Position numbers and translations under genes: made by a program. From contig RFJO01000094.1 of the NCBI GenBank assembly GCA_003694495.1, forward strand, positions 1 to 10,635: DNA of 10,635 bases, given 5' to 3'. Under the pieces are notes generated by a model. The model did not search any database and was not told the origin of the DNA. It saw only the letters and a list, made by a program, of their open reading frames with translations. Of the stretch, positions 1-5,224 are shown piece by piece (position 1 is the first letter of the stretch; each line of letters opens with the position of its first letter). The DNA comes from Candidatus Woesearchaeota archaeon (lineage in GTDB: Archaea; Nanobdellota; Nanobdellia; SCGC-AAA011-G17; GW2011-AR17).

Positions 1-11
1 AATTAATTGTT

Positions 12-30
12 ATAAAAAATAAATAAAAAA
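12..30 (-). terminator. T-rich terminator of the lipoprotein gene
   Basis: Directly after the TAA stop of the lipoprotein gene the minus strand reads as an almost unbroken T run (T6, A, T3, A, T6). Oligo-T tracts without a hairpin are the usual intrinsic terminator in archaea. The assignment rests on composition and position only. Confidence 0.55.
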
Positions 31-549
31 TTAATTTAAACCAATGTTTCCCATACCCTGTAATGCCATCTGGGCCATTTCTTCATTGGTTATAACTTCA
101 TAATCTGGCAACTTGACCATGTCTTCAGTAACTGTGTTAAGTTTGCAGTCATAGTTTTTGTCATGCTTGGAATACTCGTACATCTTCATCATGCTCGAAA
201 ATGACATCTCTGATTGCGTAGGGGGAAACTTGACAAGGTATGTTTTGCCGTTTACTTCCTGCTGAACGTATGAACCATCTTCAGTTAACCATGATTCCCT
301 GCCTGCCGAAACTATTTTTGCTTTGTTCTTAAGAAAATAAAATGTCTGCATGCCGGCAACTGTACACTCGAAATTGACTAAATCTTGCGCAGCTTTGTCA
401 GCTTGTTCAACTGCAGCGCTCGCAGCTTGCCTTGCTGTTGTCCTTGCAGCTTCACTAACTTCGTCTTGGATAGTGCTTTTTACAACTTGTTCAGGTGAAC
501 ACCCGACAATTAAAAGCAATAAGGCCAAAATTATAATTGTTCTTTTCAT
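31..549 (-). CDS. Small secreted lipoprotein of unknown function
   Basis: This 172-aa protein has no recognised family. It starts with a short basic n-region (Lys2, Arg3), a hydrophobic stretch (residues 4-15) and a lipobox ending I-V-G-C at Cys17, so export and lipid anchoring on the outer face of the membrane are expected. Residues 22-58 are Ala/Glu/Gln/Lys-rich and should form a long amphipathic helix that could act as a stalk. Residues 60-150 form a small domain with two cysteines (Cys62, Cys135) that could make a disulfide, and a stretch around 84-108 that alternates like beta hairpins. The last 20 residues are Met-rich. A TATA-like element lies about 26 nt upstream of the ATG and no Shine-Dalgarno is visible, which points to a leaderless mRNA. 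The gene follows tRNA-Glu on the same strand but appears to have its own promoter. Secretion is well supported; the function is not known. Confidence 0.8.
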   Translation of the reverse strand: MKRTIIILALLLLIVGCSPEQVVKSTIQDEVSEAARTTARQAASAAVEQADKAAQDLVNFECTVAGMQTFYFLKNKAKIVSAGRESWLTEDGSYVQQEVNGKTYLVKFPPTQSEMSFSSMMKMYEYSKHDKNYDCKLNTVTEDMVKLPDYEVITNEEMAQMALQGMGNIGLN

Positions 550-568
550 GTTATTTGGTTGGTAAGAA

Positions 569-582
569 GAATTTAAATTAAT
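569..582 (-). promoter_or_regulatory. TATA box for the lipoprotein gene
   Basis: The minus strand carries TAATTTAAAT at 580-571, centred about 26 nt before the ATG at 549. This spacing places transcription start at or next to the start codon, consistent with the lack of a Shine-Dalgarno. The element sits between the tRNA-Glu 3' end and the lipoprotein gene. Confidence 0.5.
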
Positions 583-590
583 TTCGAAAA

Positions 591-665
591 TGCTCCGGCC
601 GAGATTTGAACTCGGGTCTTCGGCTCGAGAGGCCGGAATGATTGACCGAACTACACCACCGGAGC
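591..665 (-). tRNA. tRNA-Glu (anticodon CTC)
   Basis: On the minus strand the 7-bp acceptor stem pairs GCTCCGG with CCGGAGC. It is followed by a D arm (GGTGTAGTTCGGTCAATCAT), an anticodon loop CTCTCGA with anticodon CTC at 629-627, and a T arm with TTCAAAT. The layout closely matches archaeal tRNA-Glu. The discriminator base is A (position 591), CCA is not encoded, and there is no intron. One C-A mismatch lies at the outer end of the anticodon stem. A TTTT run follows at 590-587 and is a likely terminator. The expected charging is by GluRS, reading GAG codons. Confidence 0.95.
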
Positions 666-687
666 TTAAAATTAGTGGAGGTTAAAC

Positions 688-705
688 AATATATAAACCT
701 TTTTG
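688..705 (-). promoter_or_regulatory. BRE/TATA promoter of tRNA-Glu
   Basis: The minus strand reads AAAAGGTTTATATATT: a purine-rich BRE followed by a strong TATA box. The TATA centre (about 693) is about 28 nt upstream of the tRNA 5' end at 665, which is the canonical archaeal spacing when transcription starts at or near the mature 5' end. Confidence 0.8.
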
Positions 706-840
706 TTGTAAGACCTAATCCTATTGATGAATAATGTTGTTAGAATGTTTACACTAAATTTATTTAACTTTGGCTGGAATGTATTGCATGTGAAGTGTTC
801 TATTTTCATATAAATATTATAAGGTAAAGCCTCCTATAAC

Positions 841-857
841 CCAAAAATTATATATAG
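841..857 (+). promoter_or_regulatory. BRE/TATA promoter of tRNA-Ser
   Basis: The sequence CCAAAAATTATATATAG contains an A-rich BRE-like element followed by TTATATATA. It is centred about 32 nt before the tRNA 5' end at 884, so transcription probably starts a few bases upstream of, or at, the mature end. Confidence 0.75.
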
Positions 858-883
858 GACAGATGTTCTACAAAGTTATAATT

Positions 884-967
884 GCCGCGGTGGCACAACC
901 TGGTACTGCGCAGGACTGGAAATCCTGTTTCCTTCGGGATATCCCGGTTCGAATCCGGGCCGCGGCG
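884..967 (+). tRNA. tRNA-Ser (anticodon GGA)
   Basis: This is a class II tRNA. The acceptor stem pairs GCCGCGG with CCGCGGC, the anticodon stem pairs CAGGA with TCCTG around loop CTGGAAA (anticodon GGA at 918-920), and an extended variable region (about 928-942) is followed by the T arm CCCGG-TTCGAAT-CCGGG. The discriminator is G73 at 967, as expected for archaeal serine tRNAs. CCA is not encoded and no intron is present. It reads UCC and UCU codons. The run TTTTCTT follows directly at 968-974 and probably terminates transcription. Confidence 0.95.
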
Positions 968-990
968 TTTTCTTGATCCTTAACTCTAGC

Positions 991-1006
991 AGATATATTT
1001 ATATAG
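991..1006 (+). promoter_or_regulatory. TATA box of the six-Cys membrane protein gene
   Basis: The sequence ATATATTTATATAG allows a TATA box centred near 998, about 30 nt before the ATG at 1028, so the transcript is probably leaderless or nearly so. A weak GGT-containing motif at 1014 is too short to count as a convincing Shine-Dalgarno. Confidence 0.6.
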
Positions 1007-1027
1007 AAAGAAAGGTAAGTCAAAATT

Positions 1028-1561
1028 ATGGCTGATATCAGAAGAGTGCTGATTATATTTGTCATTGCTGTACTGTTTGCAATATTTGTAAACACTTTAG
1101 TTGATGCGATATATCCCGCACCAAAGTATGAAGATTATTGTAAACGTGATGCTCCACCATCGGTTAAAGGACTATCTGCAAATTGTTCTGAAGTAGATCT
1201 GCCAGATTGTGAAAATGGCGGGTTCCCAGAGTATTCTTATAACCGTAACGGATGTGTTGAAGATATTAAGTGTAATTATTGTCAAAGAGATATGAATAAG
1301 GCTAGAGAAAAGCATAACATGGTTGTTTTCATAATCTCAACAATATTTGGTTTGGCTGCAATAGCTTTAGCACTCTGGTTGCCAATAAAGCCTAAGAGCA
1401 TAAATGAATGGATATTTACTGGGTTTATGTTAGGAGGGTTAGTTACATTGTTTATAGGTACTGCTAAGTATTATGCAGATATGGTAAGGTTGCTTAGACC
1501 TGTAGTTATATTCTTGGAAATTGTTATAGTAATCTATATTGCCCATAAGAAATTAAAATAA
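1028..1561 (+). CDS. Four-helix membrane protein with a six-cysteine outer loop
   Basis: I cannot assign a function to this 177-aa protein. Hydrophobic segments at about 6-26, 98-118, 127-147 and 155-173 predict four membrane helices. Residues 27-97 between helices 1 and 2 form a hydrophilic loop with six cysteines (38, 53, 61, 76, 82, 85), enough for three disulfides, and include a C-x2-C pair at 82/85. Because the basic residues lie before helix 1 (Arg5, Arg6) and after helix 4 (Lys174, Lys175, Lys177), the topology is likely N-in with the Cys loop outside. A metal site made from the cysteines is the alternative. The motif Y-E-D-Y-C at the start of the loop looks conserved-type, but I cannot name the family. 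The start is chosen by the TATA spacing and because helix 1 follows directly. The gene lies alone between tRNA-Ser and a convergent gene 23 nt away. Confidence 0.8.
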   Translation: MADIRRVLIIFVIAVLFAIFVNTLVDAIYPAPKYEDYCKRDAPPSVKGLSANCSEVDLPDCENGGFPEYSYNRNGCVEDIKCNYCQRDMNKAREKHNMVVFIISTIFGLAAIALALWLPIKPKSINEWIFTGFMLGGLVTLFIGTAKYYADMVRLLRPVVIFLEIVIVIYIAHKKLK

Positions 1562-1584
1562 GTATGTTTTGTTCTTATTAAATA

Positions 1585-2178
1585 TTACACAATAAAATCT
1601 ACCAAAATCTTAAAATACGCCTCAGGGTAATTTTTTTTAATAAAATTTTGCCACTCTTTTGCTAACGAAACCTCAAGCTTGAAGTATTTTTCAGAAGGAA
1701 CGTAAGGCATGAAATAACTTAATGGTTTGCCTAAACTTTCAACCCTTTTTCTTGCAGAACTTACAATGTCAATGCCTCCTTTAACAATTGCCTCGTGATA
1801 TTCGTTGGTAAAGTATTCCACGGCTGAAACTGGGTAGCCTAAAGAGACGCCTAGCTCGTAAGTTGATTTTTTGTATTCTTTAAGCCAGTAATCGTTTCTT
1901 AACGCATTATCAATGTTAATCAATCTTATTACTTTAGAAAAACTGTTATCCAATTTTTCCAACCAGTAGTCATCTTTGCCTAAAAACAAAATCTTATGCT
2001 CAAGGTCGTAATGCCTTACCCTGCCATGCAAGCCTTTAAAATCAATTTTCTTGCTTGAATATCTTACAAGGCTACCATTTTTTAGCCCTGAATATGTGAG
2101 AAGCAAGTTTAACTTTTCTAGCTCAAGAACGTTTAAGGAAAGTAAAAAAAAGTAGTTCCTGTCAATCTTTTCCAGCAT
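1585..2178 (-). CDS. Hypothetical protein, possible cysteine-free DUF483 relative
   Basis: This 197-aa soluble protein has no signal peptide or membrane helix. The C-terminal half carries L-G-Y-P followed by V-E-Y-F (residues 113-123), then a helical stretch, a Pro/Tyr segment (155-161) and a final amphipathic helix with Y-P-E-A-Y-F (184-189). From memory this order resembles DUF483, an archaeal family of unknown function whose members usually have G-Y-P-x-C-C-V and a P-C...C segment. Here those cysteines are replaced and the whole protein has none. The N-terminal 100 residues are rich in Leu, Lys and Tyr and are not recognised. The ATG is one base past the TGA of the 74-aa gene (TGAAATG), so the two are very likely co-transcribed and translationally coupled. 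The reading frame is solid; the family link is tentative. Confidence 0.75.
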   Translation of the reverse strand: MLEKIDRNYFFLLSLNVLELEKLNLLLTYSGLKNGSLVRYSSKKIDFKGLHGRVRHYDLEHKILFLGKDDYWLEKLDNSFSKVIRLINIDNALRNDYWLKEYKKSTYELGVSLGYPVSAVEYFTNEYHEAIVKGGIDIVSSARKRVESLGKPLSYFMPYVPSEKYFKLEVSLAKEWQNFIKKNYPEAYFKILVDFIV

Positions 2179-2179
2179 T

Positions 2180-2404
2180 TCAACCTAGCCTTTCTGATAA
2201 ATCGGTATCTTTCTTATTTTCAAATTGTTCTTTAGCTTGTGCTTCTAAATCTACACCAAGTTCTTTTAAAGCTTTTATGTGCGCTTGCATAAGCTGTTCT
2301 ACAATGTTAAGTAACCTTAGAAACTCTTCTCTTTCTTTTGCTAACACTGCCAAAGAACCTTTATGCATACCAATTTGTTCATCTTTGCTCATTTCATTAC
2401 TCAT
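2180..2404 (-). CDS. Small helical (coiled-coil) protein of unknown function
   Basis: This 74-aa, highly charged protein has no cysteine, signal peptide or membrane segment. Residues 15-48 show a heptad-like pattern of Leu, Ile, Val and Ala between Glu and Lys, so one long helix or coiled coil is expected, followed by a disordered acidic/basic tail. The first Met is preferred over Met5 because a strong Shine-Dalgarno (GGAGGA) lies 6 nt before it. It is the first gene of a two-gene unit with the 197-aa protein, whose start follows after one base. This makes a physical or regulatory partnership plausible but unproven. Confidence 0.78.
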   Translation of the reverse strand: MSNEMSKDEQIGMHKGSLAVLAKEREEFLRLLNIVEQLMQAHIKALKELGVDLEAQAKEQFENKKDTDLSERLG

Positions 2405-2410
2405 TTTTAA

Positions 2411-2416
2411 TCCTCC
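2411..2416 (-). promoter_or_regulatory. Strong Shine-Dalgarno (GGAGGA)
   Basis: GGAGGA on the minus strand lies 6 nt before the ATG at 2404. It is one of the few clear ribosome binding sites in the window and selects Met1 over Met5 as the start of the 74-aa protein. Confidence 0.8.
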
Positions 2417-2437
2417 TATAAGCTAAATAACTTAAAA

Positions 2438-2451
2438 CCATATATAAATAT
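2438..2451 (-). promoter_or_regulatory. TATA box for the 74-aa/197-aa gene pair
   Basis: The minus strand carries TATTTATATATGG at 2450-2438. With normal spacing transcription starts near 2418, leaving a short leader that contains the Shine-Dalgarno. The box touches the stop codon of the upstream HAD gene, so the promoter partly uses the end of that gene. Confidence 0.65.
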
Positions 2452-2981
2452 TACTTTTCGAGTATAAAATATGCAGCTTCTAGAAGATCTGCAGCAACAT
2501 AGTCTGGCTTTATATCGTACCGGCTGTCTTTACCGCCTGCCCCAGTTAATACTAAAATTGTTTTTGCGCCAATGTTCTCGCCAGCTTTTATGTCGGATGT
2601 TTTGTCACCAATAAGCCAAGACTGGCTAAAATCAATGTCGTATTTTGCTTTGGCTTTTTTAAGCATGCCGGTGTTAGGTTTGCGACAGTTACACTCTTCT
2701 TCGTAACGGTGAGGGCAATAAAAAATGTCATCTATGCGAATGCCTTCTTCAGCAAAGAGTTTTAACATTTTGTCAGTTACAGCATTATAATTTTCTTCAG
2801 TATAATAACCGTAGCCCATGCCAGACTGGTTTGTAATTATGATAAGCTTGTAGTCTGTTTTGTTTAATAACTTTAAAGCTTCAATTGTGTTTGGCAGTAG
2901 ATGAAACTCTTCTGGCCGGGCGACAAACTGAACTTCTTTGTTTATTACTCCGTCCCTGTCAAGAAATATTGCCTTAGCCAT
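2451..2981 (-). CDS. HAD-family phosphatase, HisB-N/GmhB type
   Basis: This 176-aa HAD phosphatase is expected to hydrolyse a phosphate ester in the cytoplasm. Motif I is F-L-D-R-D-G-V-I-N, with nucleophile Asp8 and acid/base Asp10. Motif II is I-T-N-Q-S-G around Thr50, motif III is R-K-P (100-102), and motif IV is G-D-K-T-S-D (Asp126, Asp130). A zinc-binding loop C-P-H...C-N-C (Cys89, His91, Cys97, Cys99) is the hallmark of the histidinol-phosphatase/heptose-bisphosphate phosphatase group. The short His-to-Cys spacing matches the HisB N-terminal domain as I remember it better than E. coli GmhB. No his or heptose genes are nearby, so the substrate is open. The start at 2981 is chosen because motif I follows at once; an in-frame Met at 3011 would only add residues inside the overlapping Dph2 fragment. 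The ATG overlaps the Dph2 stop by 8 nt, suggesting coupled translation. Confidence 0.88.
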   Translation of the reverse strand: MAKAIFLDRDGVINKEVQFVARPEEFHLLPNTIEALKLLNKTDYKLIIITNQSGMGYGYYTEENYNAVTDKMLKLFAEEGIRIDDIFYCPHRYEEECNCRKPNTGMLKKAKAKYDIDFSQSWLIGDKTSDIKAGENIGAKTILVLTGAGGKDSRYDIKPDYVAADLLEAAYFILEK

Positions 2982-3228
2982 GTTCAAGCATGCCCCATTT
3001 GTTGTGGCCAAAGTGCACTAACAAGTCCACATTTACTTTAGGAATGTCGCATGAACCAAAACATGTGTCAGCCCAAATTAAGATTTCTGCTTTTGTATGT
3101 GAAGTTAAATAATCAACTATCTTTGTAGCTTCAGGCTTTAGACCGTCAGGAAGTTGTAAGCAAACTGTTTTAGCTTTAAGCTTATTGATGTTTTTTACAA
3201 TTCTGTCCAATTCTAGATCATATTCCAT
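2974..3228 (-). CDS. dph2: Truncated Dph2 (diphthamide synthase N-terminal domain only)
   Basis: Dph2 is the radical-SAM-like 4Fe-4S enzyme that transfers 3-amino-3-carboxypropyl to a histidine of elongation factor 2 in the first diphthamide step. Residues 23-75 carry clear family signatures: L-Q-L-P-D-G-L, A-D-T-C-F-G-S-C-D and H-F-G-H. Cys60 in G-S-C-D corresponds to the first of three cluster-binding cysteines. Archaeal Dph2 is normally over 300 aa with three similar domains; this protein stops after 84 aa, just past H-F-G-H, so the other two cysteines and two domains are missing. The downstream DNA encodes the HAD phosphatase, so no single frameshift explains the loss. The start at 3228 is chosen over 3273 because a TATA box lies about 28 nt upstream and the longer form would overlap the divergent gene. 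The product is probably a remnant, or a leader peptide coupling translation of the HAD gene; diphthamide activity is unlikely. Confidence 0.8.
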   Translation of the reverse strand: MEYDLELDRIVKNINKLKAKTVCLQLPDGLKPEATKIVDYLTSHTKAEILIWADTCFGSCDIPKVNVDLLVHFGHNKWGMLEHG

Positions 3229-3237
3229 AAAATACTT
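3226..3237 (+). promoter_or_regulatory. TATA-like element for the alkyltransferase gene
   Basis: The sequence ATAAAATACTT (3227-3237) is centred about 31 nt upstream of the ATG at 3263. It lies on the start codon of the divergent Dph2 fragment, so the two promoters share the same DNA. Confidence 0.4.
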
Positions 3238-3250
3238 AACGAGTTTAATG

Positions 3251-3260
3251 CTTTTAAAGT
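3251..3260 (-). promoter_or_regulatory. TATA box for the dph2 fragment and HAD gene
   Basis: The minus strand reads ACTTTAAAAG, centred about 28 nt before the ATG at 3228, consistent with a leaderless transcript. It ends two bases before the ATG of the alkyltransferase gene on the other strand. No other promoter is evident for the HAD gene, which probably depends on this one. Confidence 0.5.
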
Positions 3261-3262
3261 TT

Positions 3263-3565
3263 ATGTTGCTCAAGTTTAAAGTGTACGAGCTTGTGAAAAC
3301 AGTGCCTTATGGCAAAGTTACAACGTATAAGGAAATTGCAAAAGCTCTTAATGTTAAATGTTATAGGGTTATTGGTCAGGCACTGAAGCAAAATAAGGAT
3401 TTGATAAATATACCATGTTATAAAGTTGTGCATGCAAACGGAAATGTTGGAGGTTATGTCCTAGGAAAAAAAGAAAAGGTTAAACTTTTGAAAAAAGATA
3501 ATATTGAAGTTGTGGGTGATAAGATAGTTAACTTTGAAAAAGTGTTATTTAAATTCGTCAAGTAA
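3263..3565 (+). CDS. O6-alkylguanine-DNA alkyltransferase-like protein, single domain
   Basis: This protein of about 100 aa matches the DNA-binding/active-site domain of MGMT/Ogt proteins, which repair O6-alkylguanine by moving the alkyl group onto a cysteine. Visible landmarks are V-P-Y-G-K-V-T-T-Y-K-E-I-A (14-26), Y-R-V-I-G-Q-A-L (34-41, with the arginine finger Arg35), I-P-C-Y-K-V-V (50-56, acceptor Cys52) and G-N-V-G-G-Y (60-65). The N-terminal Ogt domain is absent. Usual members have P-C-H-R-V and a Glu in the C-terminal helix; here His is Tyr53, Arg is Lys54 and the Glu position appears to be Asp79. The Cys separates it from alkyltransferase-like ATL proteins, which have Trp there. ATGs at 3185, 3248 and 3263 are in frame; 3263 is chosen because the domain begins directly after it and a TATA-like box fits. 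The last 21 bp overlap the end of pheT in convergent orientation. Confidence 0.85.
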   Translation: MLLKFKVYELVKTVPYGKVTTYKEIAKALNVKCYRVIGQALKQNKDLINIPCYKVVHANGNVGGYVLGKKEKVKLLKKDNIEVVGDKIVNFEKVLFKFVK

Positions 3566-5224
3566 CTCGTATAAATCAGTTAAGTTAAGCTCAAACGCAA
3601 CAACGGGAAGTTTTATGCCGAAGTTTTCTATAACTTGAGGGTTAACTTCTCCAATGTACGCAACTTTTTTCCCGTCAACAACAACCCTTCCAACTCTTCC
3701 ATTTATGAAAGAACTGTGCTCAACTTCAACAATGTCGTAACTTTTTTTAAGGCCGTTAAGCAAAAAATCTAAAACTTGTTTGGCGTAAGTGAACGTGGCG
3801 TCTTTGCCGGCGTATGCCCAGGCAAGGCGTTTGATTGATTTGGTTTTGGTTTCTTCATTTTCATCTAACACAACAGCGTCGCCAACCTCGTAAACGTGTT
3901 GAGGATATTCTTGTGAAGAATTTTTTCCTAAGAATTCCATCATGCTCGGAAGCACCCAGTTTCTTAAAACTGACCATTGGGAGCTTACAGGGTTGGCTAT
4001 CTCAACGCAAGGGAACTCGTTTACGTTCATTTTTTCAAACAAAGTGTCTTTATTGCTTAAAGTGAAAGTTAAAAGTTCCTGGCAACCTAAACCTACCATG
4101 AAATTCCTTACCTTATCGCAAAAAACTTCAAACTTGTCAAGGTTGCCAACCGTGGATATGTCGGGAATGACTGGTTCAATCTTGTTGTACCCGTATGCTA
4201 TTAATAAATCTTCAATCACGTCAACATCGTGCAAGATGTCTTGACGGTAAGACGGATACTCGACTTCGATTGTGTCTTTTTTAATGTTAACATTATAACC
4301 AGATTTCTCTAACAACTCTTTTATTTCTTTGTTACTTAAATTCAAGCCTGAGAGCTTTTGCAATCTTGGAAGGCTGACTGTTTTTTTCTTTGGTGTAAAG
4401 TCCGGAGTGATAACTTTTTTGTCAGGGTAAATTATTTCTACACTTTCAATTAAACCGCCCCTGTCAGCTAATGCAGCAACCATGACGTTTAAAGCAACTT
4501 TGACAGTTTCAAGATCGTAACCTGTTACTTCAACGAACAAGTTTTTTGTATCTTCGGTAACTTTTCCAGTATAATCTGAGTTAATTATTGGTGGTAAAGA
4601 TGCAACTTCGTTGTTTGAATCAATAACTAATGGGTACCTTTTGTAACCTTTAATCAGTGTACCATACTCTTGACCTTTAGGATGGTCTTCAAGTATTTCA
4701 CCAGGGGTCATTTTAATCTTGAAACCTAATGGAACAAACTTTATGCTTTCTGGCTCAACGGTTTTATAATATAATGGAAACTTTAACTTGTCAAGGTCGT
4801 ATAAACCTATGGCAGCTTCTTTACGTTTCCTTCCGAATGTCATGCAAACTTTTTCTTGCAACTGTACAGCTTGTTTAATTAAGTAGTCAGTGACTTTGAC
4901 GTTTTTTATAACCGCCGCCACAAAGGCTGGCCTAACTTTGGATGTGCTTTTGTCAACGTGAACTTGGTAATTGCCTTTCTTGACGTTATACTTAGGCACG
5001 CCTTTCTTTTTTGTGTAAAATGGTGCGATTTGCCTTGCCATGCCTTCAGTTGACCATAAGTCTGGACGGTTGGTTTCTTTACAGTCAACCTTAACTTCAT
5101 CATCTTCAAAACCGTCAATCTCACCTTTTACATACAAAATAGCTTGATCTTCCAATTCTTCAAAACTTATCTCAGCGCCCATAAGGTTTTTTAAGTCTTT
5201 GAATGAAATGTCTATCGTAGGCAT
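3545..5224 (-). CDS. pheT: Phenylalanine--tRNA ligase beta subunit
   Basis: PheT forms the (alpha-beta)2 phenylalanyl-tRNA synthetase with PheS and holds the editing site that hydrolyses Tyr-tRNA(Phe). At 559 aa it has the archaeal/eukaryal length, without the N-terminal tRNA-binding domain of bacterial PheT. The B3/B4 editing region spans about 95-260 (for example Y-P-L-V-I-D-S and L-P-P-I-I-N-S-D at 197-217). The B5 domain lies near 278-350 with P-S-Y-R-Q-D-I-L-H-D-V-D-V-I-E-D. The synthetase-like core covers about 360-559 with F-T-L-S-N-K, A-N-P-V-S-S and V-Y-E-V-G-D. Its ATG directly follows the TAG of pheS with no gap, so translation is coupled and subunits can be made in equal amounts. 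The reading frame is complete. Only the end is unusual, overlapping the convergent alkyltransferase gene by 21 bp. Confidence 0.96.
   Translation of the reverse strand: MPTIDISFKDLKNLMGAEISFEELEDQAILYVKGEIDGFEDDEVKVDCKETNRPDLWSTEGMARQIAPFYTKKKGVPKYNVKKGNYQVHVDKSTSKVRPAFVAAVIKNVKVTDYLIKQAVQLQEKVCMTFGRKRKEAAIGLYDLDKLKFPLYYKTVEPESIKFVPLGFKIKMTPGEILEDHPKGQEYGTLIKGYKRYPLVIDSNNEVASLPPIINSDYTGKVTEDTKNLFVEVTGYDLETVKVALNVMVAALADRGGLIESVEIIYPDKKVITPDFTPKKKTVSLPRLQKLSGLNLSNKEIKELLEKSGYNVNIKKDTIEVEYPSYRQDILHDVDVIEDLLIAYGYNKIEPVIPDISTVGNLDKFEVFCDKVRNFMVGLGCQELLTFTLSNKDTLFEKMNVNEFPCVEIANPVSSQWSVLRNWVLPSMMEFLGKNSSQEYPQHVYEVGDAVVLDENEETKTKSIKRLAWAYAGKDATFTYAKQVLDFLLNGLKKSYDIVEVEHSSFINGRVGRVVVDGKKVAYIGEVNPQVIENFGIKLPVVAFELNLTDLYELLDEFK

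Larger units (their letters stand above)
666..883. other. Intergenic region between divergent tRNA genes
   Basis: This 218-bp AT-rich spacer holds the tRNA-Glu promoter at its left end and the tRNA-Ser promoter at its right end. A further TATA-like stretch (about 808-820) has no assignable gene. I see no convincing coding region or RNA structure in the middle. Confidence 0.6.

Noticed and set aside
672..809. A 45-codon minus-strand ORF between the tRNAs, with an AGGAGG motif upstream
   Set aside because: The AGGAGG (831-836) is about 20 nt from the ATG, too far to work, and the ORF runs through the tRNA-Glu promoter. The translation resembles nothing known and reads like AT-rich noise.
700..840. 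Possible C/D-box small RNA (TTGATGA near 722)
   Set aside because: No matching D boxes or second C/D pair at suitable spacing can be seen, so it is treated as a chance match.
868..1095. 75-codon minus-strand ORF across tRNA-Ser
   Set aside because: It covers the whole tRNA gene and its promoter and overlaps the start of the membrane-protein gene on the other strand; it is a chance frame.
2982..3011. Longer HAD protein starting at 3011
   Set aside because: HAD motif I normally begins within a few residues of the start, which fits the ATG at 2981; the extra ten residues lie within the Dph2 frame.
3185..3262. N-terminal extension of the alkyltransferase from the ATG at 3185 or 3248
   Set aside because: The extension would overlap the Dph2 coding start and its promoter, and it adds residues with no match to the family. 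The domain begins right after the ATG at 3263.
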